Source: an uncultured bacterium
GTDB lineage: Bacteria > Bacillota > Clostridia > UBA1381
DNA length: 64,000 nt
Assembly: GCA_905215805.1 (NCBI GenBank)
Contig: CAJMRL010000003.1
Coordinates: forward strand, 124,001 to 188,000
Direction: 5' to 3'
The notes under the pieces are model-generated. The model searched no databases and was not told the origin of the DNA. It saw only the letters and a program-made list of their open reading frames with translations. Position 1 is the stretch's first letter; each line of letters begins with the position of its first letter. Shown piece after piece: positions 50,906 to 59,806 of the stretch. Position numbers and translations under genes: made by a program.

Positions 50906-51509
50906 CGGAATAGCATTATCCCTTAACGGGGACAGAGCAATACAGGCATATTCAATAGCCGAGGCAAAAAGCAAGCTTGACGCAAGTGTTGACCTTATCA
51001 TCCTCGATATCAACCTGCCCGATGGAAGCGGGATCGATCTCTGCCGTGAGATACGGAAAACGAGCAGCGTCCCCATCATATTCCTAACGGCAAACGATAT
51101 GGAGATCGACATCGTAACGGGATTGGAAAGCGGAGCGGATGATTATATCACAAAGCCCTTTTCGCTTGCGGTGCTTCGTGCAAGGATCAATGCTGTTGCC
51201 CGCCGCAGGCAGACAGGCGGCAATAAGTTTGAAGAGGGCGGCTTTTCCTTTGATTTTGACAATATGCTTTTCTATGCGGATAATGTGCCGGTAGAGCTGA
51301 GCAAGACCGAGCAGCGGCTGTTAAAGCTTTTTGCCTTCAACCGCGGCGTGACGCTTCCACGGGATATGCTGATCGACAGGGTGTGGACGGACGGTGCGGA
51401 ATTTGTAGAGGAAAACGCGCTGTCGGTCACGGTGAAAAGGCTTAGAAAAAAGCTTCCCGGAATACCGCTAAAAACTGTCTACGGGATAGGCTATGTGTGG
51501 GAGAAATGA
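50865..51509 (+). CDS. OmpR-type response regulator
   Basis: The 214-aa protein has a receiver domain (LIVEDDIAL acidic pair, phospho-Asp in LIILDINLPDGSG, Lys in ITKPFS) and a C-terminal winged helix (LSKTEQRLLKLFAFN, VTVKRLRKKL). GAGGAG precedes the ATG. With the next gene it forms a two-component system in front of an ABC exporter, the layout of antimicrobial-peptide sensing modules. Confidence 0.93.
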   Translation: MNILIVEDDIALNNGIALSLNGDRAIQAYSIAEAKSKLDASVDLIILDINLPDGSGIDLCREIRKTSSVPIIFLTANDMEIDIVTGLESGADDYITKPFSLAVLRARINAVARRRQTGGNKFEEGGFSFDFDNMLFYADNVPVELSKTEQRLLKLFAFNRGVTLPRDMLIDRVWTDGAEFVEENALSVTVKRLRKKLPGIPLKTVYGIGYVWEK

Positions 51510-51511
51510 AT

Positions 51512-52426
51512 ATGATCTATTTTTTAACAGCCGTTATCATTCTTCTTCTTGGCATACTTGCAGCCGTTTACATAAGAACATCAAAGCTGCTCACGCGTCT
51601 TGACGATATGATAGAGTCGGCGGCAAACGGCAGCTTTTCGGAAAGCGAATACAGCGAAAAACGTCTGTCCAGACTGGAATCGAAAATGTACCGTTATCTT
51701 GCCGCAGGAAAGACCGCACAGCGGCAGATAACAAGCGAAAAAGATAATATAAAGACATTGGTAAGCGATATTTCCCACCAGACCAAAACGCCGATAGCAA
51801 ATATCCTTTTATATACCCAGCTGCTGTGTGAATCAAAAGCGCTGAATGAAAATGATAAAAGGCTTGCGGAACAGATCGAACAGCAGACTGAAAAGCTCAG
51901 CTTTTTAATTGCATCCCTTGTGAAAACATCAAGGCTTGAAAACGGAATTTTAGCGGTAGATCCAAAAGAAGAAAGCGTCAGCAGTCTGCTCAGCGCGCTT
52001 GACTTTACGGCTCAGGCGCAGGAAAAGGATATTGCGCTGTCTATCGGCAAAGCAGACGGTATGAACGCTTGCTTTGACCTGAAATGGACGCTGGAGGCGC
52101 TTTCAAACATTTTGGATAACGCAGTCAAATACACGCCCGCGGGCGGCACGGTCAGCGTGAACGCACAGGAATACGAAATGTTTGTGCGCATAGATGTTGC
52201 GGACAGCGGTATCGGAATGAGTGAAGAGGAAACGGCAAAGGTATTTGCAAGGTTCTACCGCTCGCCGAGGGTATCGCAGGAAAAGGGCGTGGGCATAGGG
52301 CTGTATCTTGTGCGGGAAATACTCTCAAGAGAAGGCGGTTATATCAAAGTGACATCAAAGATAGATCAAGGGTCAACGTTTTCCGTGTTTTTGCCGAAAA
52401 CAAATGCAAATCTGTCAAAACTGTAA
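51512..52426 (+). CDS. sensor histidine kinase
   Basis: The 304-aa kinase has a single N-terminal membrane segment (IYFLTAVIILLLGILAAVYI), the H-box DISHQTKTPIANIL, N-box LSNILDNAVKYTP, and G-boxes ADSGIGMS and GVGIGLYLV. It has no large extracellular loop, as in kinases that sense through their ABC transporter partner. ATG 51512 fits GGGAG spacing best; GTG 51497 and ATG 51506 are alternatives. Confidence 0.92.
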   Translation: MIYFLTAVIILLLGILAAVYIRTSKLLTRLDDMIESAANGSFSESEYSEKRLSRLESKMYRYLAAGKTAQRQITSEKDNIKTLVSDISHQTKTPIANILLYTQLLCESKALNENDKRLAEQIEQQTEKLSFLIASLVKTSRLENGILAVDPKEESVSSLLSALDFTAQAQEKDIALSIGKADGMNACFDLKWTLEALSNILDNAVKYTPAGGTVSVNAQEYEMFVRIDVADSGIGMSEEETAKVFARFYRSPRVSQEKGVGIGLYLVREILSREGGYIKVTSKIDQGSTFSVFLPKTNANLSKL

Positions 52427-52429
52427 GAA

Positions 52430-52465
52430 TTCAGACAGATTTCAGACAGAATCGTCTGCTATAAT
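52430..52465 (+). promoter_or_regulatory. tandem response-regulator site and promoter of the ABC operon
   Basis: TTCAGACAGA occurs twice, at 52430-52439 and 52441-52450, an exact 11-bp period as expected for an OmpR-type dimer. A TATAAT follows at 52460-52465, while no good -35 box exists at the proper distance. This suggests activation by the regulator encoded upstream. Confidence 0.75.
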
Positions 52466-52541
52466 GGGTTCATAAAGTTAAGAAACACTTAACAGATCAT
52501 GAGCCCGTTTTTTATGGGCATAAAACGGAGGTAATATTGTT

Positions 52542-53219
52542 ATGGGAATACTCGAAACGAATAACCTGAAAAAATACTATGGAAACGGCGATACAATGGT
52601 AAAAGCCCTTGACGGTGTGAATTTTACTGTGGATGACGGAGAATTTGTTGCCATTGTCGGCACATCGGGAAGCGGGAAATCGACGCTTCTGCATATGATA
52701 GGCGGGTTGGACCGTCCTACATCCGGTACGGTAAAGGTTGCGGGAAAAGACATTTTTAAGCTGAAAGATGACGCTCTTACCATATTCCGGCGCAGGAAGA
52801 TCGGATTTATTTTTCAGAGCTACAACCTTGTGCCGGTGCTGAACGTTTATGAAAATATCGTCCTGCCGATTGAGCTGGACGGAAACAAAGTAGATAAAGC
52901 GCATATTGATAACATCATTGAAACATTGGGGCTGTCATCTAAAATAAACAGCCTGCCGAACCAGTTGTCGGGCGGTCAGCAGCAAAGGGTGGCGATTGCC
53001 CGTGCCCTTGCGACAAAGCCCGCTATCATCCTTGCCGATGAGCCGACAGGGAATCTCGACAGCAAAACGAGCCTTGACGTTTTAGGCCTTTTAAAGATAA
53101 CGAGCGATAAATTCAAACAGACGATCGTTATGATTACACATAATGAAGAAATTGCCCAGATGGCGGACAGGATCATCCGCATTGAGGACGGCAGGATTGT
53201 AGGTGATCGCAATGCTTAA
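52542..53219 (+). CDS. ABC transporter ATP-binding protein (MacB/BceA-type)
   Basis: The 225-aa ATPase has Walker A GTSGSGKST, signature LSGGQQQRVAIARALA, Walker B IILADEPTGNLDS and the switch His in MITHNEE. It powers the FtsX-type permease encoded next, with which it overlaps. Such exporters remove or sense peptide antibiotics or drive envelope processes. AACGGAGGTA precedes the start. Confidence 0.95.
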   Translation: MGILETNNLKKYYGNGDTMVKALDGVNFTVDDGEFVAIVGTSGSGKSTLLHMIGGLDRPTSGTVKVAGKDIFKLKDDALTIFRRRKIGFIFQSYNLVPVLNVYENIVLPIELDGNKVDKAHIDNIIETLGLSSKINSLPNQLSGGQQQRVAIARALATKPAIILADEPTGNLDSKTSLDVLGLLKITSDKFKQTIVMITHNEEIAQMADRIIRIEDGRIVGDRNA

Positions 53220-55746
53220 TGTAAACAGCAGAAAAGCGATCCGCCGCCTTTCGGGACGCTCCATAAAAAATAACCGTACCAGAAATATCATCGCGGTTTT
53301 GGCAGTCATTTTGACAGCTGTGATGTTTACGACATTGTTCACCATAGGCGTAAGCATTATGGACGCATTTCAGCTTTCCACCATGCGTCAGGTGGGAACA
53401 AGCGCCCATGCCGGGTTTAAGTTCTTAACACAGGAACAGTATAACATTTTAAAAGCAGATCCCGAGATAAAGGACATCTCATATAATATTATCATCGGCT
53501 TCGGTGAAAATCCCGAATTTGCAAAAAAGTCGGTGGAGATACGCTATACCGAGGAAAAATCCGCCGAGTGGGGTTTTACACTGCCGACAACCGGAACACT
53601 TCCGCAAAATAGGCTCGATATTGCAGCATCTACCGAGGTGCTCGACATGCTGGGACTTCCCCATGAGCTTGGAGTGCAGGTGCCGCTTGAATTTACGGCC
53701 GCGGGCGGTGTCAAATATAATGAAACCTTCACGCTCTGCGGCTTTTGGGAACAGGATGCGGTAAGCCAGGTGTGCGAAGTGTTCTTATCAAGAGAATACA
53801 GCGACGAGGTCGCGCCTGTCTGGCAGGAAACCGCTCCTTCCCAAGAGGGAAACTGGTGGATGTCCGGCTCGATAAATCCGAATATATGGTTTGCAAGCTC
53901 TTGGGACATCGAAGGACAGGTAGAAGCATTAAAGGCACGCTGCGGTTTTGGCGAGGATGTAAACGCAGGCGTAAACTGGGCGTATGCTTCATCGGACATA
54001 GACTTTGCAACAATTGTACTGCTTGTCGGAATACTTGCTTTAATTATTTTCTCGGGATATATGATTATTTATAATATTTTCTATATCTCAGTTTCAAAGG
54101 ATATACGTTTTTACGGGCTCTTAAAAACAATAGGCACCACCAACCGCCAACTGAAAAAGCTGGTGCGCAGACAGGCATTGCTTCTCGGTATTGTCGGAAC
54201 GCCCATAGGCTTGATTTTGGGATACATCGTTTCGGTTTTTGTCACGCCCGTGGTTCTGTCAACCACCTCTCTGGCAAATGAACAGGTAATCTCGGTCAAT
54301 CCGCTCATATTCATAGGCGGAGGACTGTTTACACTGATCACCGTATGGATAAGCTGTATCAAGCCCTGCCGCCTTGTGAGTAAAATATCACCTGTCGAGG
54401 CGGTAAGATATACAGACAGCACAGTATCATCACGGAAGAAAGCAAAGAAAACAAGGCGTGTGACGCCTCTTTCCATGGCGTGGGACAACATCAAAAGAAC
54501 GCCGAAAAAGACGGTGAGCGTCATTGTGTCGCTGTCTCTTTCCATGATACTCTTAAACGGGACGTTTACCTTGATAAACGGTTTTGATATGGATAAATAT
54601 ATTGAAAACCAGGCCGTATCGGATTTTTATATCACAGACGCGTCGGTAATGAACTTAAATTCGACAGTTGAGATCTTTAACGGCGTATCAAAGGAATTAC
54701 AGGACGAGATAAAGGCGCTGAACGGGATCACCGATTTCGGCAGCGTTTATATGCAGGAGACACAGCATAAATTCAATGAGACCGGTGCTGAAAACGCAAA
54801 AAAGATTTATGAGGAATATAAGGAACTTCTTCCCATGCCGTATGCAGAGGAACAGGCTCGCCGCCTTAATGAGGAGGGCTTGATAGATGCGCACTTGTAT
54901 GGCATTGATGATTTTATAACCGGCAAGCTTGAAATTGCAGACGGTGAATTTGATTTGGAAAAATTCAAAACCGGAGAATTTGTCATAGCTTCATCCTTCA
55001 TTGATACGGGCGAAGGACGGTATTATAACATCGGCGATAAAGTACCGATTGATTTCGGGAACGGGAATGTAAAGGAATATGAGGTCATGGCGATAGGCGA
55101 TATTCCCTATGCGCTCGGTCCCCAGCACAGCCATTACTTTGACCTGTATCTGACGCTGCCGGCGGATGAGTTTATTTTGCAAACCGGTGAAACGGGCGCG
55201 ATGAAAACGGCATTTAATGCTGAAGGATCCGCGATCCCCGCCATACAGGAATGGATAGAAAATTACTGTACAAATGTGGACCCCAATATAGCATACCAGT
55301 CCCGCGAAACATTTGCGGCAGAATTTGAAGGTGTGCAGAATATGTATCTGACAGTCGGAGGGCTGCTGAGCTTTATTCTTGCGCTCATCGGTATACTGAA
55401 TTTTATAAATTCCGTTATAACCTCGGTGCAGACAAGACGGCAGGAGCTGGCGGTATTGCAGTCGGTCGGTATGACGGGTAAACAGCTTAGGAAAATGCTT
55501 ATCGGCGAGGGCCTGTGGTACACGGTCATTACAGTGCTCATCACTCTTACAGCAGGAAGCCTTATCACCTATGGTATGGTGATGGGAATCGCGTCTCAGA
55601 TGTGGTTCTTCTCCTATCATTTTATAATAACGCCTATCCTTTTGTGCATACCGGCGCTTGTGGTACTGTCTGTGATTATCCCTGCGCTCTGTTATCGCAA
55701 TATGTGCAGGCAAAGCGTGGTTGACAGGCTGAGAGAATGCGAGTAA
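53212..55746 (+). CDS. FtsX-type ABC permease, 844 aa
   Basis: The protein has an N-terminal membrane segment (NIIAVLAVILTAVMFTTLF), a first extracytoplasmic domain, a FtsX-like four-helix unit in the middle, a second extracytoplasmic domain and a terminal FtsX-like unit (YLTVGGLLSFILALIGILNF, QTRRQELAVLQSVGMT). This duplicated layout is typical of LolC/MacB-like and antimicrobial-peptide exporters. ATG 53212 overlaps the ATPase stop; GTG 53203 is also possible. Confidence 0.92.
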   Translation: MLNVNSRKAIRRLSGRSIKNNRTRNIIAVLAVILTAVMFTTLFTIGVSIMDAFQLSTMRQVGTSAHAGFKFLTQEQYNILKADPEIKDISYNIIIGFGENPEFAKKSVEIRYTEEKSAEWGFTLPTTGTLPQNRLDIAASTEVLDMLGLPHELGVQVPLEFTAAGGVKYNETFTLCGFWEQDAVSQVCEVFLSREYSDEVAPVWQETAPSQEGNWWMSGSINPNIWFASSWDIEGQVEALKARCGFGEDVNAGVNWAYASSDIDFATIVLLVGILALIIFSGYMIIYNIFYISVSKDIRFYGLLKTIGTTNRQLKKLVRRQALLLGIVGTPIGLILGYIVSVFVTPVVLSTTSLANEQVISVNPLIFIGGGLFTLITVWISCIKPCRLVSKISPVEAVRYTDSTVSSRKKAKKTRRVTPLSMAWDNIKRTPKKTVSVIVSLSLSMILLNGTFTLINGFDMDKYIENQAVSDFYITDASVMNLNSTVEIFNGVSKELQDEIKALNGITDFGSVYMQETQHKFNETGAENAKKIYEEYKELLPMPYAEEQARRLNEEGLIDAHLYGIDDFITGKLEIADGEFDLEKFKTGEFVIASSFIDTGEGRYYNIGDKVPIDFGNGNVKEYEVMAIGDIPYALGPQHSHYFDLYLTLPADEFILQTGETGAMKTAFNAEGSAIPAIQEWIENYCTNVDPNIAYQSRETFAAEFEGVQNMYLTVGGLLSFILALIGILNFINSVITSVQTRRQELAVLQSVGMTGKQLRKMLIGEGLWYTVITVLITLTAGSLITYGMVMGIASQMWFFSYHFIITPILLCIPALVVLSVIIPALCYRNMCRQSVVDRLRECE

Positions 55747-55929
55747 TGACTTAAAGCAATACAATATTTTATCAGAATTGTATCGCAAATAAAGGAACTG
55801 CATCAGGGCGTAATAAGCTTTGATGCAGTTCCTTGCTTATGTTAAGCGGGTGCGGGTAGCAGAAGCAGCGTGACGGTGCTGCTGCCCTTGGCCGCTGACA
55901 GGCTTTGCTGTGTTTTTATTATAAACCTG

Positions 55930-56610
55930 TCAGTTTTTAATGGATCTGATCTGCTCTAAATCACCGCTGCACAGGGCATCCATATTCAGAAAAATTTTTT
56001 CCGCATCCCAGTCCCACCATTTGAGCTCCAGCAAGTATTCGATCAGATCATCACTAAATCTTTTTCGGATCACGCTGCAGGGATTACCGCCGGCGATGCA
56101 GTATGCAGGAATGTCCTTCGCAACAACCGAATTAGCCGCAACGATTGCACCGTCGCCAATGTGAACACCAGGCATTACCGTAACATTTTGTCCAATCCAC
56201 ACATCATTGCCGATTACAGTATCACCTTTAAGCGGAAGCTGCTCCAAACTGGGAGTGAACTTTTCCCAGCCATGCCCCATAATATTAAACGGATAGGTCG
56301 TCACGCTGTTCATTCTGTGATTTGCGCCATTCATGATAAATTCAATCCCTTTTGCAATTGCACAAAATTTTCCGATAATTAGCTTGTCCCCGAGGAATTC
56401 ATAATGGTGTGTTACATGATTTTCAAAATTTTCAGCACCGCTTATATCATCGTAATAAGTGTAGTCACCAACGATAATATTCGGCCTGGAAATCACATTT
56501 TTGATAAATACCACGCTTTTAATATTTTCATTTGGATAAATTGCATCCGGGTTTGGTCCCATATGACTGTGAGTATGCCGGACATGATCTTGATGTTCCA
56601 TATCAGTCAT
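55930..56610 (-). CDS. Vat-family streptogramin A-type O-acetyltransferase with His-rich N-terminal extension
   Basis: The 226-aa hexapeptide acetyltransferase has MGPNPDAIYP, KLIIGKFCAIAKGIEF, the MNGANHRM loop with the catalytic His, YPFNIMGHGWEK and KGDTVIGNDVWIGQNV, all typical of Vat proteins that inactivate streptogramin A. GAAAGGAGAAAATATC places the start at 56610, so about 16 residues (MTDMEHQDHVRHTHSH) precede the usual start; they are His-rich and unusual. Resistance is inferred from family only. Confidence 0.87.
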   Translation of the reverse strand: MTDMEHQDHVRHTHSHMGPNPDAIYPNENIKSVVFIKNVISRPNIIVGDYTYYDDISGAENFENHVTHHYEFLGDKLIIGKFCAIAKGIEFIMNGANHRMNSVTTYPFNIMGHGWEKFTPSLEQLPLKGDTVIGNDVWIGQNVTVMPGVHIGDGAIVAANSVVAKDIPAYCIAGGNPCSVIRKRFSDDLIEYLLELKWWDWDAEKIFLNMDALCSGDLEQIRSIKN

Positions 56611-56651
56611 GATATTTTCTCCTTTCTAACATTCTTGATGCAGCCTGATTT

Positions 56652-57074
56652 TCAGCGCTGCCAGCGCATTGTTTCATCAGCTTCTCCGCTGTCTGCATCT
56701 TTATCTTTTGAAATAACGGAAAACCTTTCCCGTTTATAAAATTTCACCGCACGCCGGTTTTTCTGATACACATTCAGTGTCAAGAAAGGATGTTTTTCCT
56801 TGGCATAATCCAGCAGGTGTTTGCCAATCCCGGCACAGCGGTATTCTCCTTTTACAAAAATTCCGGCAATATGATCTTTCTGTATGCCGATAAACCCATG
56901 TATGATACCTTCGGTTTCATACACATAAACTTCCGCCTGTAAAAGCTGCTTTTGTACCGCCTCCTGATTGGATATCCAATATTCTTTTGGGATAAACGGG
57001 TGTGCGTCTTTGTTTCCTGCAAGCCATATTTCCATGACCTCCATAGTATCTGATTCATGAAATTCCCGGATCAT
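56652..57074 (-). CDS. GNAT acetyltransferase, 140 aa
   Basis: The protein begins MIREFHESDTMEVMEIWLAG, and the acetyl-CoA loop lies in IFVKGEYRCAGIGKHLLDYA. NRRAVKFYKRERF is the terminal motif. AAAGGAGGGG precedes ATG 57074, which overlaps the MFS stop (ATGA). It is the last gene of the marR-MFS operon. Confidence 0.85.
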   Translation of the reverse strand: MIREFHESDTMEVMEIWLAGNKDAHPFIPKEYWISNQEAVQKQLLQAEVYVYETEGIIHGFIGIQKDHIAGIFVKGEYRCAGIGKHLLDYAKEKHPFLTLNVYQKNRRAVKFYKRERFSVISKDKDADSGEADETMRWQR

Positions 57075-58294
57075 ATTCTGCCCCTCCTTTGCACGGTAAG
57101 ACAGCGCACCGCAATTGCCGCCGTGAGCGTGACCATACAAATCCCCGAAATGAAAAACCATGTATGAACTCCAACCTGCTCCGCAATCGGACTGCTAAAT
57201 ACCAGTCCAATGGGCATGGTAACGGACGAAATCAAAGTAAGCACGGAAAATGCCCGTCCCATTTTTTCGGGTACGACGGTTTCCTGTATATACGCAGTCA
57301 ACGGAATTGTATGGATGTTTCCTGATGCTCCCAAACCGATACAGGCCGTCGCAAAGAAGAACCAACCTGTATAAACCGGTGGTATCACCCCACAGACCGC
57401 GGACATGATCCCCATACCAAACAAGCCTAAAAAGGAAGTTCTGATTTTTTGCTTCACATGCAGAACAGCGGAAAACATCAGCGATGATACAATCATTCCG
57501 ACTGCAAAGGACATTTCTGCGGCACTGCCGTATATCGCCGATAAGTCAAAATAATCGCTTGTCATAAGAGGGTAAAAGGAAGACAGGGGCGCGTAGAAAA
57601 ACATACAGAGCGCTTGTGCGGTTACGATATACAACAGCCTTTTATCTTCCCGGAATACCTGTATGCCTTCTTTTATTTCCTTAACAAAATGCTGCTTTTC
57701 GGTTTCCACTTGCGCTAATTTGGGGATTTTGACAATTCCCAGAGCGATACTCGCCAAAACCGCGCCTGCAACGTCGCTCATCAAGACAATGGGCATGGGA
57801 AAAACGGCGTACAGGAAAGCGCCTATCACCGGCCCGAGTAAAAAGGAACCCGAATTTAAAAGCTGCATCCATCCGTTTGTCTTTATAAGCTCATCTTTGG
57901 GGACAAGCTGCGGAATGATCGACTGGATCGCAGGCTGCTGAAAGGTGCTTCCGATTCCACGGACACATAGCATGACAAACACAGTCCATACCGGTAAATC
58001 AAAAAAGTACAGTAATGCCGCATAGATAAGAGCGGCACTCCCCATAGACAGATCCGAAAAAATGGATATAAACTTTCGGTTATAGCGGTCTGCCGCAATT
58101 CCGGCAAAAGGGCTGAACAGCGACATGGGGATATAGGCTGCAATCCCCGATATCCCCAGCATAAGCGGGGAAGAGGTTTTTTCGGCAAGCCACCAGATCA
58201 ATGCAAACTGAACACCGTGACTTCCCAGCATCGAAACCGCCTGTCCCAATGCAACCATAGTAAACCGCGTTTTCCAATTTTCTTTTATTCTCAT
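57071..58294 (-). CDS. MFS drug/macrolide efflux-type transporter
   Basis: The 407-aa membrane protein shows the MefA-like layout: QAVSMLGSHGVQFALIWWLAE, FAGIAADRYNRKFI (motif A) and GIGSTFQQPAIQSIIPQLV, with 12 predicted helices. It probably exports drugs by proton antiport. ATG 58294 is favoured by GAGAGG; ATG 58312 lies in the ribosome site. A MarR regulator is encoded upstream and a short leader frame lies between. Confidence 0.87.
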   Translation of the reverse strand: MRIKENWKTRFTMVALGQAVSMLGSHGVQFALIWWLAEKTSSPLMLGISGIAAYIPMSLFSPFAGIAADRYNRKFISIFSDLSMGSAALIYAALLYFFDLPVWTVFVMLCVRGIGSTFQQPAIQSIIPQLVPKDELIKTNGWMQLLNSGSFLLGPVIGAFLYAVFPMPIVLMSDVAGAVLASIALGIVKIPKLAQVETEKQHFVKEIKEGIQVFREDKRLLYIVTAQALCMFFYAPLSSFYPLMTSDYFDLSAIYGSAAEMSFAVGMIVSSLMFSAVLHVKQKIRTSFLGLFGMGIMSAVCGVIPPVYTGWFFFATACIGLGASGNIHTIPLTAYIQETVVPEKMGRAFSVLTLISSVTMPIGLVFSSPIAEQVGVHTWFFISGICMVTLTAAIAVRCLTVQRRGRI

Positions 58295-58362
58295 ATCAAA
58301 TTGTCCTCTCATTTTTCAAATTTATCTTCAAATAAGGGACAATATCGATTGCGATAAGCCCC

Positions 58363-58383
58363 TTAACAAACTGTTGCCGACAT
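58363..58383 (-). promoter_or_regulatory. possible six-residue leader peptide upstream of the MFS gene
   Basis: GGGAGGTGG is followed at four bases by ATG and a six-codon frame (MSATVC) that ends in TAA. Behind it AAGGGGC can pair with the later GTCCCTT. Leader peptides control known mef and erm genes by ribosome stalling, but no homology to those peptides is evident. Confidence 0.35.
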
Positions 58384-58418
58384 CAAGCCACCTCCCTTCA
58401 AAAATTTTGCTTCTTGCT

Positions 58419-58850
58419 CTACAATATCGCTTCCAGATATTTTTTTAATCCATCGCGATATTTCTTCGTCAATGCTAAATATTGCTGCTGCTCCTCTAAA
58501 GTCCACTCGCTCCAGATTTTATTTTCTATTTCATGCAAAGGATATATTTTTTCTGATGCAAATTGTTCGCCTTTTTCAGTCAGACACAGAAGTGTGTTCC
58601 TGCCTTTTCCTTGCTGCAAATATACGATTTCCTCTTTTTCTAATTTGCGAATGGCGGAATTGATGGTCTGTCGGCTGATCCCCGTGAGTTTGCTTATTTC
58701 GCTTTGCAGGCATTTCCCGCCCTTTTCGCAGAGTACATATAAAATATTTTGGACACTGTCTGAAATGCCCGTTTTTACAGCGGCTTCATGATATAAAGCA
58801 TTGATTTCTCCGGCTAAATAAGTGTATTGTCCTGTTTCTAAGTAGTGCAT
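58419..58850 (-). CDS. MarR-family transcriptional regulator
   Basis: The 143-aa protein has a winged HTH (LYVLCEKGGKCLQSEISKLTGISRQTI, core SEISKLTGISRQTI; wing GKGRNTLLCLTEKG). MarR proteins repress drug-efflux operons and leave DNA when they bind a ligand. It is the first gene of an operon with the MFS and a GNAT. Its promoter carries two identical 14-bp elements. Confidence 0.9.
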   Translation of the reverse strand: MHYLETGQYTYLAGEINALYHEAAVKTGISDSVQNILYVLCEKGGKCLQSEISKLTGISRQTINSAIRKLEKEEIVYLQQGKGRNTLLCLTEKGEQFASEKIYPLHEIENKIWSEWTLEEQQQYLALTKKYRDGLKKYLEAIL

Positions 58851-58866
58851 ATCTCCACCCTCTTTG

Positions 58867-58914
58867 TCCGATTTCGTACATCTGCATTATATCCGATTTC
58901 GTACAATATGTCAA
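58867..58914 (-). promoter_or_regulatory. marR promoter with two direct operator repeats
   Basis: On the minus strand TTGACA (58909-58914), a 17-bp spacer and TATAAT (58886-58891) form the promoter. TGTACGAAATCGGA occurs at 58892-58905, in the spacer, and at 58867-58880, behind the -10 box. Both positions would block RNA polymerase when MarR is bound. Confidence 0.75.
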
Positions 58915-58968
58915 TAGTTTTTTTGAAATTGTGTTGGCTGTTGTTCTTTTTTTCATAAAATTTTTTTT

Positions 58969-59035
58969 GGAAAGTATACTTGACATTTTTGATGTACTCG
59001 TGTATAATAAAGCTATGGAAAGTATACTTTACATT
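58969..59035 (+). promoter_or_regulatory. promoter and twin operators of the XRE/membrane gene pair
   Basis: GGAAAGTATACTTGACATT (58969-58987) and GGAAAGTATACTTTACATT (59017-59035) are near-identical 19-mers with the palindrome AAGTATACTT. The first contains the -35 TTGACA (58980-58985), and TATAAT follows 17 bases later (59003-59008). The second sits behind the start site. This is a classical autoregulated promoter. Confidence 0.82.
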
Positions 59036-59055
59036 AAGGCGAAAGGATTGATGTC

Positions 59056-59259
59056 ATGAAGAATCGGTTAGAGGAAATCCGAAAAAGCCGCGGTATCAAG
59101 CAGGAAGAGCTTGCAAATGCACTTGAGGTTTCCAGACAGACAATAGGCTCTCTTGAAAACGGCAGGTATAACCCGTCTATACTGCTTGCATTTAAAATTG
59201 CACGCTATTTCGGAATGGCGATTGAGGAAATATTTATCTATGAGGAGGAGGAAAAATGA
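59056..59259 (+). CDS. small XRE-family regulator, 67 aa
   Basis: The protein is a minimal Cro/CI HTH (IRKSRGIKQEELANALEVSR, QTIGSLENGRYNPSI) ending in acidic residues. It is the usual small repressor paired with a membrane protein. It overlaps the next gene by four bases, and the twin AAGTATACTT sites upstream are its likely operators. Confidence 0.88.
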   Translation: MKNRLEEIRKSRGIKQEELANALEVSRQTIGSLENGRYNPSILLAFKIARYFGMAIEEIFIYEEEEK

Positions 59260-59672
59260 AAACATCAACAAAAATCTATCTGATACTTGCGGCTGCAGGC
59301 GTTTTGCTCGCCGCCGCGGCGCTTTTGTTCAAGGGCGTTCTCACAGACGCGCAGACGGGCGCCGCGCTCGGGGTCGGCGCGGGCCTGATCGGCTTCGGTC
59401 TTGCGAAATTCTTTGTCGGGCGCTATGAGGAAAAGAACCCGGAGTTGTTCAAGCTGAAGGTCATAGAGGAAAAAGACGAGCGCAATCAAATCATCCGCAG
59501 CAAGGCGCAGGCTGTTTCGGGTGAGATCATCCATTGGACGCTGATGGCGGGCTCGTGGATTGCCATGGCGCTGGACGCGCCGCTTTGGGTGACGCTTGCG
59601 TTTGTGGGCGTGTTCCTGCTTAAAACCGCATTGGATATTGCTTTTATGGCATATTATCAGAAAAGGATGTAA
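59256..59672 (+). CDS. membrane protein of the XRE pair, 138 aa
   Basis: The protein has four hydrophobic segments (IYLILAAAGVLLAAAALLF; ALGVGAGLIGFGLAKFFVG; IIHWTLMAGSWIAMALDAP; WVTLAFVGVFLLKTALDIA) and a charged central loop FKLKVIEEKDERNQIIRS. The family is common beside 67-aa XRE repressors in Firmicutes and has no established role. GC content is clearly higher than in the neighbouring regulator. Confidence 0.78.
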   Translation: MKTSTKIYLILAAAGVLLAAAALLFKGVLTDAQTGAALGVGAGLIGFGLAKFFVGRYEEKNPELFKLKVIEEKDERNQIIRSKAQAVSGEIIHWTLMAGSWIAMALDAPLWVTLAFVGVFLLKTALDIAFMAYYQKRM

Positions 59673-59806
59673 TAAATTATGTATATAAAACGGCAATTCA
59701 CTTTCCGGTGCTTCTATTACTTCATAAGATAATGCTCATGTGCCATAAAGTAACACACGAGAATTCATAGACAGCAGCCCACTATTCCGTAGCAACAGCG
59801 AGTTGC

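Noticed and set aside
54991..55803. Long minus-strand open frame opposite the FtsX-type permease
   Set aside because: The plus strand encodes a coherent permease; the antisense product is low-complexity and His/Arg-rich and has no family match.
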